From a virus, in IMG/VR virus record IMGVR_UViG_3300006868_000144, positions 1-21,406 of that record: a DNA stretch of 21,406 nt. One strand, 5' to 3'. Shown in pieces: positions 5,329 through 11,012 of the stretch (its first letter is position 1; every line of letters starts with the position of its first letter). The notes beneath the pieces are model-generated. The model had not been told where the DNA came from and did not search any database. It saw only the letters and a list, made by a program, of their open reading frames with translations. A program made the translations under genes and the position numbers.

Positions 5329-5547
5329 TCAGCCTGCGGTCTGAGTGAGGAACAGGGCGATTGCCGCCGTGACCTCCTCATCCGTGGGCTGGCGATCGAG
5401 GTTGGTGTCGTATGCCCACCAATCGACCGCAGTCGCCTCCGAGAGGAACGCATCGACTGCCTCCTGTGGAGTGCAGAGCGTCCAGTACCCGTCGGCGATC
5501 ATGCCTGCGAGAGTCTCTACCATTGTCACCTCCTCCCCTGCTTCCAT
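5329..5547 (-). CDS. Small hypothetical protein with two possible starts
   Basis: A 72-residue acidic protein (64 from the inner start), mainly helical: VETLAGMIADGYW, TPQEAVDAFLSEA and TDEEVTAAIALFLTQ. Nothing identifies its function. As in the 4641 gene, a leaderless-type ATG (5547, six bases after the -10) is followed by GGAGGTGA and a second ATG (5523). The sequences around the two starts (ATGGAAGCA then a purine run) are alike in the two genes although the proteins differ. It is controlled by P3 and a pair of LexA-like sites. Confidence 0.75.
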   Translation of the reverse strand: MEAGEEVTMVETLAGMIADGYWTLCTPQEAVDAFLSEATAVDWWAYDTNLDRQPTDEEVTAAIALFLTQTAG

Positions 5548-5553
5548 GAGTAC

Positions 5554-5582
5554 AGTGTGCACCTTATTCGGCATAGCAACAA
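5554..5582 (-). promoter_or_regulatory. AATAAG-family promoter P3 (leaderless)
   Basis: TTGTTG-N17-CACACT with GAATAAG three bases before the -10; six bases to ATG 5547. GGATTTCTTTT lies upstream of the -35. Confidence 0.75.
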
Positions 5583-5606
5583 CCTCAGTCAAAAGAAATC
5601 CGGAAA

Positions 5607-5639
5607 AGAACAAGTGTTCGGTTTTCGAACAAGTGTTCG
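5607..5639 (-). promoter_or_regulatory. Pair of LexA-like sites
   Basis: A perfect dyad CGAAC-AAGT-GTTCG at 5626-5639 and AGAAC-AAGT-GTTCG at 5607-5620, centres 19 bp apart, 24 bp upstream of the P3 -35. Sequence and period match the four-site array at 4916-4984, so the same protein probably binds both. Confidence 0.6.
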
Positions 5640-5651
5640 ATTTTCACAGGC

Positions 5652-5671
5652 TGTGGAAAACTTTATCCACA
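5652..5671. other. Inverted pair of DnaA-box-like 9-mers
   Basis: TGTGGAAAA (5652-5660, one mismatch to the inverted box) and an exact TTATCCACA (5663-5671), two bases apart, forming CTGTGGA...TCCACAG. They sit directly beside the LexA-like pair in a non-coding stretch, as in origins that combine iterons and DnaA boxes. The function is inferred. Confidence 0.4.
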
Positions 5672-5729
5672 GGCAACAAAAAACCAGAAAACGGGGCTGC
5701 GATCCGCGCCCGCGCTTACGCAAACATCA

Positions 5730-5743
5730 ACGGTGGCGGAAAG
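5730..5743 (+). repeat. Directional intergenic repeat, copy A
   Basis: ACGGTGGCGGAAAG core, preceded by CGCTTACGCAAACATCA. It is followed directly by a GGCCG/CGGCC hairpin (5743-5760). Copies A and B share the CGCTTACGCAA flank. Confidence 0.75.
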
Positions 5744-5917
5744 GCCGGTTTGAAACGGCCAGTTCGCCCCTCCACCCAGTCTCCACTTGTTCTGGATGGA
5801 GGGGAGGGCTGCTCCTCATCGAAAGGAGGTCCGAGCCCCGTTTCCCCAAGACTACAAAAGAGAAACGTTTCCCGTGTTGTTTGATGAGGCTACTGGCCAC
5901 AGCCCTTACGCCTGAAG
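5743..5917. other. Structured non-coding stretch downstream of tRNA-Lys
   Basis: No convincing gene in either strand. It holds three inverted repeats: GGCCG/CGGCC (5743-5760), CCCCTCCA/TGGAGGGG (5767-5774 with 5797-5804), and CCTCATC/GATGAGG (about 5815 with 5885), the last enclosing two GTTTCCC repeats. It lies 3' of the tRNA on the - strand, so it may hold the terminator of that unit or a small RNA. Neither is proven. Confidence 0.35.
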
Positions 5918-5990
5918 TTCCCCCCGTGGGACTCGAACCCACAACTCTCGGGTTAAAAGCCCGCTACTCTGCCAATTGAGTTAGAGGGGA
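5918..5990 (-). tRNA. tRNA-Lys (anticodon UUU)
   Basis: A 73-base cloverleaf. The acceptor TCCCCTC pairs with GGGGGGA (one T-G pair); the D arm is ACTC...GAGT; the anticodon loop CTTTTAA reads UUU; the T arm is GTGGG-TTCGAGT-CCCAC; the discriminator base is A and no CCA is encoded. The outermost anticodon-stem pair is G-A. The gene starts 8 bp after the stop of the 5999-6205 gene in the same direction, so it is probably the last gene of the P4 unit and released by host RNases. A phage tRNA-Lys(UUU) would support AAA codons, which are common in the 18.6-20.9-kb genes. Confidence 0.95.
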
Positions 5991-5998
5991 AAGTCCCG

Positions 5999-6205
5999 TC
6001 AGAAGAGTGACTCTTCTTGCCATCCGGCTTCCTTCCGTTTCATCATCTCAAAGCAATGTTTATGATAAAACCGATACCCTTCCTGTTCGATTTTGAGAAT
6101 CGTTTTACCAGAACCAGCAACCCACGCCTCAACCAGCCGGATGCAGGACGGGGCTTTGATGTCGTGGATCGTGTGCTTGCAGGAATCGCAGTAGTGGAGG
6201 CTCAT
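5999..6205 (-). CDS. Small phage protein with Cys/His metal-binding pattern
   Basis: A 68-residue protein with YCDSCKHTIH near the N-terminus, PSCIRLVEAWVAGSGKTILKI in the middle, and YRFYHKHCFEMMKRKE near the end. The CxxC plus HKHC arrangement is a likely zinc site and the pattern resembles a small phage family; GSGKT is not a Walker A in context because no P-loop strand precedes it. ATG 6205 lies three bases after the upstream stop. It is the fourth gene of the P4 unit, and the tRNA follows. Function unknown. Confidence 0.82.
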   Translation of the reverse strand: MSLHYCDSCKHTIHDIKAPSCIRLVEAWVAGSGKTILKIEQEGYRFYHKHCFEMMKRKEAGWQEESLF

Positions 6206-6208
6206 GCC

Positions 6209-6376
6209 TCAGTATCCTACCGGAGCGACATGCAGGTCGTAAAGGACTGATGTGTCGTAATCCTTACGATTTGCTTCGATCCAGCGGATGCATTCCTCCA
6301 GCGTTCCTTCGAACTCCGGGACTTCGGAATCTGGTAGACAGCCGGCAGAGTTGTACCAGACAACGTGCGTGTTCAC
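6209..6376 (-). CDS. Small conserved-looking phage protein
   Basis: A 55-residue protein: VVWYNSAGCLPDSE, then FEGTLEECIRWIEANRK, then YDLHVAPVGY. The YNSAGCLPDSE...FEG(T/S)LEEC pattern is one I associate with short proteins shared by actinobacterial phages; no function is known. The start is GTG 6376, forming a GTGA overlap with the stop of the preceding gene. A longer frame covering this region is only a shadow. The third gene of the P4 unit. Confidence 0.82.
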   Translation of the reverse strand: MNTHVVWYNSAGCLPDSEVPEFEGTLEECIRWIEANRKDYDTSVLYDLHVAPVGY

Positions 6377-6555
6377 TTGACCAACTCCTTCGTCTCGGTC
6401 TCAACGATCTGCCATGTGGCGATCCCTGAGTGGGTCTCGGCGACCTTTTGGACTCCGGATTCGACGACCCGACCGAAGTAGGACGGGTGCCAGTCCTCGC
6501 AGTCCTCGGTGTCCATTGTGAGGTCAATGGTGACTCGAACGGTATGGCGTGCCAT
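6373..6555 (-). CDS. Small hypothetical protein
   Basis: A 60-residue protein with an N-terminal beta strand (RHTVRVTIDLTMD), an acidic stretch with DCEDWHPSYF, and an amphipathic helix (GRVVESGVQKVAETHSG), ending TWQIVETETKELVK. The fold looks alpha/beta but no family is recognised. ATG 6555 is chosen because AAGGAG lies about six bases upstream; the open frame further 5' is out-of-frame sequence over the 45-residue gene. The second gene of the P4 unit, with a GTGA overlap to the next. Confidence 0.75.
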   Translation of the reverse strand: MARHTVRVTIDLTMDTEDCEDWHPSYFGRVVESGVQKVAETHSGIATWQIVETETKELVK

Positions 6556-6566
6556 GTGGCTCTCCT

Positions 6567-6704
6567 TTACTTGAGTTCCGCTAGTTCCAGCAGGTTGGTG
6601 AGGTCTTGGGTCTCGCACCAGTCTTGCCATTGTGCGAGGCAGGGCTGGCAGAGGTCGTTGAGCGACTGTGCGTCTTCGCACTTCTGGTCGTGTTCACCTG
6701 TCAT
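6567..6704 (-). CDS. 45-residue acidic Cys-rich protein
   Basis: A short acidic protein, first gene of the P4 unit. It contains QKCEDAQSLNDLCQPCLAQW and then WCETQDLTNLLELAELK: four Cys (CEDA, LCQPC, WCE) in a helical context that could bind a metal. ATG 6704 lies seven bases after the -10 box, with no Shine-Dalgarno, so translation should be leaderless. The stop is 11 bases before the next start and overlaps its Shine-Dalgarno. No function recognised. Confidence 0.68.
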   Translation of the reverse strand: MTGEHDQKCEDAQSLNDLCQPCLAQWQDWCETQDLTNLLELAELK

Positions 6705-6711
6705 ACCAATA

Positions 6712-6740
6712 ACACTAGACCTTATTAGCGACAGCAACAA
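6712..6740 (-). promoter_or_regulatory. AATAAG-family promoter P4 (leaderless)
   Basis: TTGTTG-N17-TAGTGT with TAATAAGGTC at the -10 boundary; seven bases to ATG 6704. It drives four small genes and probably tRNA-Lys. Confidence 0.78.
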
Positions 6741-6742
6741 CC

Positions 6743-7138
6743 TCATTGAGATCTATCCGAAGAATAAAACGCCTTCGACACCGTTGCCGACGGATTAGAC
6801 GGAATCCGCTGAGAGAACGACCACTCGTCCCCCTCCGGCTCTTTGTAATCCAACGAACAGTCATCCGAAGCAATGATCAGGAAGTCGAGAAGATCGTCGG
6901 CGTCCCGCAACTTGGCGTAACCAGAGTCCTTGTCGAACGAGCCGTCGGGCATCTCAACGTAAATGTTGGATAACCCAAACCATGCGGTCGGGTTCGCCTT
7001 CACCCATCCGTCCATCGTCTGAACGAAGTCAAACCTTTGCCATTCCCAGCAGTTTTGGCACTCCGCCGCCGGGGCTCCCGCGTCGTCTACGCAGCAGCAC
7101 TCGTATGTGGAAACCGTTTTGATGATGGGTTTAGGCAT
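6743..7138 (-). CDS. Hypothetical acidic protein with Cys cluster
   Basis: A 131-residue protein (135 if GTG 7150 is used). Near the N-terminus YECCCVDDAG and CQNCWEW suggest a metal site. The rest is acidic and aromatic (WVKANPTAWFGLSNIYVEM, then DADDLLDFLIIASDD). I recognise no family. ATG 7138 overlaps the upstream stop by eight bases; neither candidate start has a good Shine-Dalgarno, so translation is probably coupled. It is the last gene of the P5 unit, and its stop lies three bases from the P4 -35. Confidence 0.7.
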   Translation of the reverse strand: MPKPIIKTVSTYECCCVDDAGAPAAECQNCWEWQRFDFVQTMDGWVKANPTAWFGLSNIYVEMPDGSFDKDSGYAKLRDADDLLDFLIIASDDCSLDYKEPEGDEWSFSQRIPSNPSATVSKAFYSSDRSQ

Positions 7139-7313
7139 TTCTGTATTCACACACCTGTCCGTCGCATGAACCGTACTCCTTACAGAAGCGAGCGTAGTTC
7201 ACGCAGTCGTAGACTCTGGGGTTGGGGAAGTTGTTGACAACCGGTTTTGGGGCCGTCTTCCTGCCCCGCCTTTTGCCCAACTTGTAGATGATGGCGCCCG
7301 TGATGATGCCCAT
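7131..7313 (-). CDS. Small hypothetical protein with basic N-terminal segment and Cys tail
   Basis: A 60-residue protein. It begins with a short hydrophobic segment (GIITGAIIYKL) followed by a basic patch (GKRRGRKTAPK), then NFPNPRVYDCVNYARFC and a tail with four Cys in all (DC, FC, SCDGQVC). It may be membrane-associated or a small metal-binding protein. ATG 7313 is four bases after the stop of the 7318 gene; a longer reading in the same frame is the shadow of that gene. Middle gene of the P5 unit. Confidence 0.7.
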   Translation of the reverse strand: MGIITGAIIYKLGKRRGRKTAPKPVVNNFPNPRVYDCVNYARFCKEYGSCDGQVCEYRNA

Positions 7314-7317
7314 GACG

Positions 7318-7839
7318 TCACCAAATCTCGAATCCGCCGGAGACCAACAGAAACTCTGCGAACTCCTTGACGTTCTCAACCACGAACGGGTAGTTGTGGG
7401 CGAAGTGGGCTTGGGTTCCGATTCCGTCGCAACCGTTACACCAGCCGAAGTCACGACCGACAAGGCTTGCCACTTCTGGGCTGAGCGCCTTCTCGTGCTG
7501 GCCCATGTCGATTCCGACCGTATCCTTGCGAATGCCGGTGGCTCCACAATGTGGGCAAGGTGTGCGAGGAAGTTCGGCGAGTTGCGCCATGTAATCAAGG
7601 CGATACTGCTCCGTCCTGCCGGTTTCGATGTCGTCCAGTAGAGCGTGACCGAGGCGAGTGGCCTCGTCTTCGTTCAGGCCGTAGCCGTCGTTGTGGAATC
7701 CGGAGTCGGCGTCGTTGCCGCAGAGGTCTGGGTGTACCTCACAGCAGTAGCCCCACAGAGGCCTCCAGTACCAGACGTTGTTGCGAAAGTATTCGCCCTG
7801 TTCCGTGTGGGCGTTCTTTCCGTAGACGTCCATTCCCAT
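7318..7839 (-). CDS. Conserved-looking phage protein with DnaJ-like zinc ribbon
   Basis: A 173-residue protein. The N-terminus MGMDVYGKNAHTEQGEYFRN followed by NNVWYWRPLWGYCCEV matches a widespread phage and bacterial family of unknown function that I recognise from this motif. Two CxxC pairs, CPHCGATG (95-98) and CNGCDGIG (134-137), resemble the zinc repeats of DnaJ. ATG 7839 follows GAAAGGAC with about six bases spacing; the further upstream frame lies in the leader. First gene of the P5 unit, with a 37-nt leader. Confidence 0.87.
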   Translation of the reverse strand: MGMDVYGKNAHTEQGEYFRNNVWYWRPLWGYCCEVHPDLCGNDADSGFHNDGYGLNEDEATRLGHALLDDIETGRTEQYRLDYMAQLAELPRTPCPHCGATGIRKDTVGIDMGQHEKALSPEVASLVGRDFGWCNGCDGIGTQAHFAHNYPFVVENVKEFAEFLLVSGGFEIW

Positions 7840-7876
7840 GTCATTGTCCTTTCGTCGGGTGTTTTCTGATAATGAA

Positions 7877-7905
7877 ATACTAGGGGTTATTCGGAACACC
7901 CACAA
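7877..7905 (-). promoter_or_regulatory. AATAAG-family promoter P5 (leadered)
   Basis: TTGTGG-N17-TAGTAT with GAATAACCC at the -10 boundary, the only copy with AATAAC. A 37-nt leader with a Shine-Dalgarno precedes ATG 7839. Confidence 0.72.
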
Positions 7906-8042
7906 CCCGAATCCCACAAAAACTTGACGAAATCTGGTCGAACTTCGGAACCCGCCGGCGAAGCCCCGTTCTGCTGTGCCTTTCCCCCATTTTTAGCAAA
8001 CAGCGGGACGGCCGAAATCGGGCTGCGCTTACGCAACCCAAC

Positions 8043-8056
8043 ACGGTGGCGGAAAG
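8043..8056 (+). repeat. Directional intergenic repeat, copy B
   Basis: ACGGTGGCGGAAAG, preceded by GCGCTTACGCAACCCAAC. It lies 2 bp from the stop of the - strand gene at 8059, so it is antisense to local genes. The 7906-8042 gap holds nothing else except the P5 upstream region. Confidence 0.75.
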
Positions 8057-8058
8057 GA

Positions 8059-8490
8059 CTACACCTCGTCTTCCCACCCGTCCGAGAGCCTGTCGTACTC
8101 CGCCTGAGTCTCCTCCTCCTGAGCGATACACGCCGTGCAGACCGACGGGTCGGCGCACTCGTGCCTGCTGAAGCCGTAGGTGCCACTACCGGAGACATCA
8201 AGCAGATACATGTAGATCTGGATGTCGGTGGAGCCGTTGGCGATCATCGCCTTCACCGTGTCGATGACATCGGAGTAGTTGGGGATGTCGTGGAAGTAGG
8301 TGTCTACGAGTTCCAAGTCGGGGAAGGTCTCCGGACGAGCCCAGCGACCGGTGTTGGTCGAAGCGTCAAGGCTACGAGTCCAACCGCCGGTGGTGAACAT
8401 GAGTACGTCCATGCCTTCACCGCTGGAGTCGGCTTCGGTGCGAATGTGCCTTCCACGAAGCGTGCCGTCGGGGTCAATGAGTTGTTCCAT
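8059..8490 (-). CDS. Hypothetical protein, single-gene unit
   Basis: A 143-residue acidic protein. Visible parts include MFTTGGWTRSLDASTNTGRW, LVDTYFHDIPNYSDVIDTV, STDIQIYMYLLDVSGSG and a Cys-rich C-terminal piece (RHECADPSVCTACIAQEEE) that may bind zinc. No family recognised. ATG 8490 is six bases after the -10 box and has no Shine-Dalgarno, so it is leaderless; the frame is open further upstream into the promoter, which is not used. The unit ends at repeat copy B. Confidence 0.77.
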   Translation of the reverse strand: MEQLIDPDGTLRGRHIRTEADSSGEGMDVLMFTTGGWTRSLDASTNTGRWARPETFPDLELVDTYFHDIPNYSDVIDTVKAMIANGSTDIQIYMYLLDVSGSGTYGFSRHECADPSVCTACIAQEEETQAEYDRLSDGWEDEV

Positions 8491-8496
8491 GAGTTC

Positions 8497-8525
8497 AGTA
8501 TGGGGCTTATTAGGTACTACGACAA
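8497..8525 (-). promoter_or_regulatory. AATAAG-family promoter P6 (leaderless)
   Basis: TTGTCG-N17-CATACT with TAATAAGCCC at the -10 boundary; six bases to ATG 8490. The -35 and part of the spacer overlap the end of the upstream gene (stop at 8517). Confidence 0.76.
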
Positions 8526-8942
8526 CCCGAGTTCGGAGATTCTTGAACAAATCCTGAGAAATGCGATGTGGTGGTCAACCGAATCGGTGTCGTTCGACCA
8601 GCCAGTCATCGAATGGTCAATGAAGTTGTTCCACAGGTGCGAATCGACGGGCGTGTAGATGTACGGAGATGGGGAACCGTCGTCAAACACATGGGCAATA
8701 ACGTCGCCGGTCTCCCTGAGTGTGAGGGTTCCGGTGAATCCGTTACCGTGATTCGGGTCGTCGCTCACGGGCTCGATAGTCCCGGTCTGCTCAAACACCC
8801 AGTCGGTGGGGATGGGTTCGTCGGGAGCGCAAGCGTCCCTGACCCTGAAGATGAGTTCGTCGTCCATAACGATAAATATTTTACCGTCTTCGTCCACGAC
8901 TTCCTCCCACAAGGGCTTATCCATGTCGTCTTCGTTCAGCAT
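8517..8942 (-). CDS. Hypothetical acidic protein
   Basis: A 141-residue protein rich in Asp and Glu. It begins MLNEDDMDKPLWEEVVDEDG and looks beta-rich (KIFIVMDDELIFRV, GFTGTLTLRETGDVIAHVF), followed by PYIYTPVDSHLWNNFIDHS. No family recognised. ATG 8942 overlaps the stop of the upstream gene by seven bases (ATGCTGA); a longer frame would read through that gene out of frame. The last gene of the P7 unit, its 3' end carries the -35 of P6. Confidence 0.76.
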   Translation of the reverse strand: MLNEDDMDKPLWEEVVDEDGKIFIVMDDELIFRVRDACAPDEPIPTDWVFEQTGTIEPVSDDPNHGNGFTGTLTLRETGDVIAHVFDDGSPSPYIYTPVDSHLWNNFIDHSMTGWSNDTDSVDHHIAFLRICSRISELGLS

Positions 8943-9373
8943 GATGCCCACCCGATGAAGGCGAACTTCTTGTCCTCCAGCGCAAACCCAACAGCGGGGC
9001 CCCACTTGTCGTTGTAGACCTCTTTCATGTGCTTGAGATCGCTCATCGGCATCGCTTCAGCGAGGATTTTGGCGTCCCTGCGAGCCTTCATTTGCCACGA
9101 ATACTCGGACTCGGGGGCGTCAAAGGGGTCGTCGTAGTCCCTCATGTCGTGGAGCCAGTTCAGCGCAGCCCCGATCATCTCGGTCAGTTCGCCGGCATTG
9201 GTTGTCGGGAACTTGTCAATAGGGATCGTGAATGCGACGAACCCGTCCTTTTCTGCGATGGTTCCGGTGTAACCGCTGTGTCCATGCCAGTAGAAGGCGT
9301 CGTCAACAGCCCCGCGATAGGCTTCGGCCATCGTGTCGGCTTGTTGGACTGCTGCGAACGTGGTGGCGCCCAT
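8936..9373 (-). CDS. Hypothetical protein with paralogue-like C-terminus
   Basis: A 145-residue alpha/beta protein: MGATTFAAVQQADTMAEAY, AFYWHGHSGYTGTIAEKDGF, then a helical segment ending DKWGPAVGFALEDKKFAFIGWASC. The DKWGPAVG...FIGWASC end resembles the NKWCGPAVCS motif of the 3717 gene, perhaps a shared short motif. The pattern YWHGHSGYTGTI occurs in phage proteins I have seen, without function. ATG 9373 shares its A with the TGA of the upstream gene (TGATG). Middle gene of the P7 unit. Confidence 0.8.
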   Translation of the reverse strand: MGATTFAAVQQADTMAEAYRGAVDDAFYWHGHSGYTGTIAEKDGFVAFTIPIDKFPTTNAGELTEMIGAALNWLHDMRDYDDPFDAPESEYSWQMKARRDAKILAEAMPMSDLKHMKEVYNDKWGPAVGFALEDKKFAFIGWASC

Positions 9374-9750
9374 CAGACGACCACCGTGACGCCCGAGGTG
9401 TCCGACGAGGCGAACAAACCTATCCACTGGCTCGCTGAGCACGAGACATCGCCGTAGGTCACGAGTGGTTCGGCGTTGTGCCTGAACGTCACCGTTGGCG
9501 AGGTGTAGTTGATGTCATCCCAGTCTCCGACGATGATGCCGAAACCCGTCGTGCCACCTTCTAAGCCTGTGAGCGTGTCGAAGATGATGCGAGTGGCATA
9601 TGGGGAGTCTTGAAGTCTTCCAGCCTCCTGAGCCTTCCTGAGCCCGTCTGCGAGGGTGCGAGAGATCTCGCCACCCGTCCAATGGGTGTAGAGGGTGAGT
9701 GGAGTGGCTTGGTTTTCTTGGTAGATGGTGATGGTGGCTCTTGCGCCCAT
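9373..9750 (-). CDS. Conserved-looking phage protein
   Basis: A 125-residue, probably beta-sandwich protein beginning MGARATITIYQENQATPLTL followed by YTHWTGGEISRTLADGL, with a central DSPYATRIIFDTLTGLEGG and TTGFGI. This pattern is one I associate with a family of unknown function common in actinobacterial phages. ATG 9750 follows AAGAAGGGAAATGAC, giving a Shine-Dalgarno about eight bases upstream. It is the first gene of the P7 unit, with a 31-nt leader; the stop is fused (TGATG) to the next start. Confidence 0.85.
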   Translation of the reverse strand: MGARATITIYQENQATPLTLYTHWTGGEISRTLADGLRKAQEAGRLQDSPYATRIIFDTLTGLEGGTTGFGIIVGDWDDINYTSPTVTFRHNAEPLVTYGDVSCSASQWIGLFASSDTSGVTVVV

Positions 9751-9781
9751 GTCATTTCCCTTCTTGGTCGGTGTTGATTTC

Positions 9782-9810
9782 AGTATGGGGCTTATTCGTG
9801 GCACCTACAA
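9782..9810 (-). promoter_or_regulatory. AATAAG-family promoter P7 (leadered)
   Basis: TTGTAG-N17-CATACT with GAATAAGCCC at the -10 boundary. A 31-nt leader with Shine-Dalgarno leads to ATG 9750. Confidence 0.76.
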
Positions 9811-9824
9811 CGTGATGCCGAGAT

Positions 9825-10013
9825 TTATTTGACAACTTCCCACGAGTCCTCACCCACGATGAGGCCGAGCAATGCTCCGTTGTCCCACTTCACATGGATG
9901 GTTCCCATGTCGTCGATGAACATGACCGTTCCGAGAGCCCCGTAGGGCATGGTCGTGTACGGGTCTGCGCAATGGATGAGGCGAACCCTGTCGCCCTTAG
10001 TCTCAGTCGGCAT
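9825..10013 (-). CDS. DUF4314 family protein
   Basis: A 62-residue protein with the DUF4314 signature: TKGDRVRLIHCADPYTTMPY, GALGTVMFIDDMGTIHVKWDNG, then GLIVGEDSWEVV. The family is a small SH3-like beta barrel found in phages and mobile elements with no settled function. ATG 10013 overlaps the stop of the upstream gene by 11 bases. Second and last gene of the P8 unit. Confidence 0.9.
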   Translation of the reverse strand: MPTETKGDRVRLIHCADPYTTMPYGALGTVMFIDDMGTIHVKWDNGALLGLIVGEDSWEVVK

Positions 10014-10227
10014 CGTCTTCCTCCTCCAACTCTGCGACGCATGTCGGGCAGAGCAGGCCATCGCCCTCGTCGTCCCAGCCCTCGTCGCTGAGATGGTTGC
10101 GAAATGCCTCCTCAAACTCCGACATCATCATCCAGTCGTCGATCGTGAGCGTGATGTCCCTCCAGCAGTCGTCACCCGTGCAGTCAAGGGTGGCGGTCAT
10201 TTCGGTTTCGATGTCTATTTCGGTCAT
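10003..10227 (-). CDS. Small acidic zinc-ribbon-like protein
   Basis: A 74-residue, very acidic protein. DCTGDDCWRDI (two Cys) and LLCPTCVAELEEEDD (CPTC) together give a four-Cys zinc-ribbon-like pattern, separated by a beta/helix segment (TLTIDDWMMMSEFEEAFRNHL). ATG 10227 lies six bases after the P8 -10 and lacks a Shine-Dalgarno, so it is likely leaderless. It may be a small regulator or adaptor; no specific function can be named. Confidence 0.78.
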   Translation of the reverse strand: MTEIDIETEMTATLDCTGDDCWRDITLTIDDWMMMSEFEEAFRNHLSDEGWDDEGDGLLCPTCVAELEEEDDAD

Positions 10228-10233
10228 GGCTTC

Positions 10234-10262
10234 ATTCTGGGGCTTATTCGCTGTAAAGCCAA
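10234..10262 (-). promoter_or_regulatory. AATAAG-family promoter P8 (leaderless)
   Basis: TTGGCT-N17-CAGAAT with GAATAAGCCC at the -10 boundary; six bases to ATG 10227. It is divergent from P9; the 80 bp between them is A/T-rich on both sides. Confidence 0.76.
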
Positions 10263-10341
10263 CGTCCAAAAAAAGATTTCCGCAAAACCGCAGGTCAGAG
10301 GCCATTTTTTTCTTTTCTCGGAGATTTCTTTACTTTCGAGG

Positions 10342-10370
10342 TTGGTGCTGTACCGAATAAGCCGTATCGT
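10342..10370 (+). promoter_or_regulatory. AATAAG-family promoter P9 (leaderless)
   Basis: TTGGTG-N17-TATCGT with GAATAAGCCG at the -10 boundary; seven bases to ATG 10378. This is the first copy reading rightwards. Confidence 0.76.
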
Positions 10371-10377
10371 TCCATCC

Positions 10378-10749
10378 ATGAAGCCATACGACGTTTCCAC
10401 AACCGACCTCACCGAACACGACGCATCGGTGACCTACCTACTGTTCGACGTTACCGACTCGTCGGCACTCTCCACGCTCGTCATCACGGCATGGAAGTAC
10501 GACATCTCGTCGGACGTTCGCCACGAGATGGCCGTACACATCAACTACGCATCGAACCCCGAAGTGGCCTACTTCTACAAGTTCGTCGGTGCGACCGCCT
10601 GTAGCGACCTCTACATGGCTCTCATGGGCGAGGAGTCCGCAGGCAAGTTCGCCACCTACGTTCGCAACAACGCCGATGGTGTGTCCAAGCACGTTGACGG
10701 CAAGGTAGAATTTCTCCCCCCTCGCAAAACCATGAAGGAGGCCGTGTGA
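10378..10749 (+). CDS. KTSC-like small protein
   Basis: A 123-residue protein. The stretch STLVITAWKYDISSD, then VAYFYKFVGATACSDLYMAL, then SAGKFATYVRNN resembles the KTSC domain (a strand-rich unit ending in a Y-Y/F-V...Y..L...S.G.F....R pattern), often found in phage and mobile-element proteins that bind nucleic acid. The resemblance is by eye and moderate. ATG 10378 is seven bases after the -10 (leaderless). It is coupled by GTGA overlap to the zinc-ribbon gene at 10746. Confidence 0.75.
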   Translation: MKPYDVSTTDLTEHDASVTYLLFDVTDSSALSTLVITAWKYDISSDVRHEMAVHINYASNPEVAYFYKFVGATACSDLYMALMGEESAGKFATYVRNNADGVSKHVDGKVEFLPPRKTMKEAV

Positions 10750-10940
10750 ACGTGCCAAAAGTATGCCCACGATGCGGAGACTGGATACCGAACAACATCC
10801 AGCCCGGCGCCTACCCCGGGGCTCTCAGCCGCGTCGACAACAAGACCGAGATCTGCTCCGAGTGCGGTTCGATGGAAGCCATCGAGCAATACACGACCGG
10901 AGCACCCAACGGGAAGGACACTTGGAAGACCCCAACCTGA
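10746..10940 (+). CDS. Conserved-looking phage zinc-ribbon protein
   Basis: A 64-residue protein with CPRCGDWIPNN at the N-terminus, PGAYPGALSRVDNKTEICSE and CGSMEAIEQY; the four Cys form a CxxC-CxxC zinc ribbon. The P-G-x-Y-P-G-A-L-S-R-x-D-N-x-T-E-I-C-S motif is characteristic of a small family widespread in actinobacterial phages; function unknown. GTG 10746 overlaps the preceding stop (GTGA). Repeat copy C begins about 17 bases after the stop. Confidence 0.87.
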   Translation: MNVPKVCPRCGDWIPNNIQPGAYPGALSRVDNKTEICSECGSMEAIEQYTTGAPNGKDTWKTPT

Positions 10941-10956
10941 GGTCTTTCAACCCTTC

Positions 10957-10970
10957 ACGGTGGCGGAAAG
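10957..10970 (+). repeat. Directional intergenic repeat, copy C
   Basis: ACGGTGGCGGAAAG, preceded by CTTTCAACCCTTC. It lies 17 bp after the stop of the 10746 gene and directly ahead of a hairpin (10970-10985). Confidence 0.78.
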
Positions 10971-11000
10971 CCCCTGATCAGAGGCCAATTTCAAATTTTT
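10970..11000 (+). terminator. Possible terminator after the P9 unit
   Basis: GCC-C-CT / AG-A-GGC around GATC (10970-10985), followed by CAATTTCAAATTTTT. The stem is short with one mismatch and the T-run is delayed. The T-run may instead be the AT-rich upstream region of P10. Confidence 0.35.
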
Positions 11001-11012
11001 CTCCCGATCAGG

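Noticed and set aside
4916-5639. Possible CRISPR array from regularly spaced TGTTCG/CGAACA units
   Set aside because: The units are 14-bp dyads with only 4-5 bp between them and no spacer-sized unique sequences; no cas gene is present.
5191-5979. 262-residue + strand frame running into the tRNA
   Set aside because: It crosses three - strand genes/promoters and most of a tRNA; low-complexity product with no motif.
5999-6205. GSGKT read as a Walker A motif in the 68-residue protein
   Set aside because: The protein is far too short for a P-loop NTPase and lacks a preceding strand and Walker B; the Cys/His pattern indicates a metal-binding fold instead.
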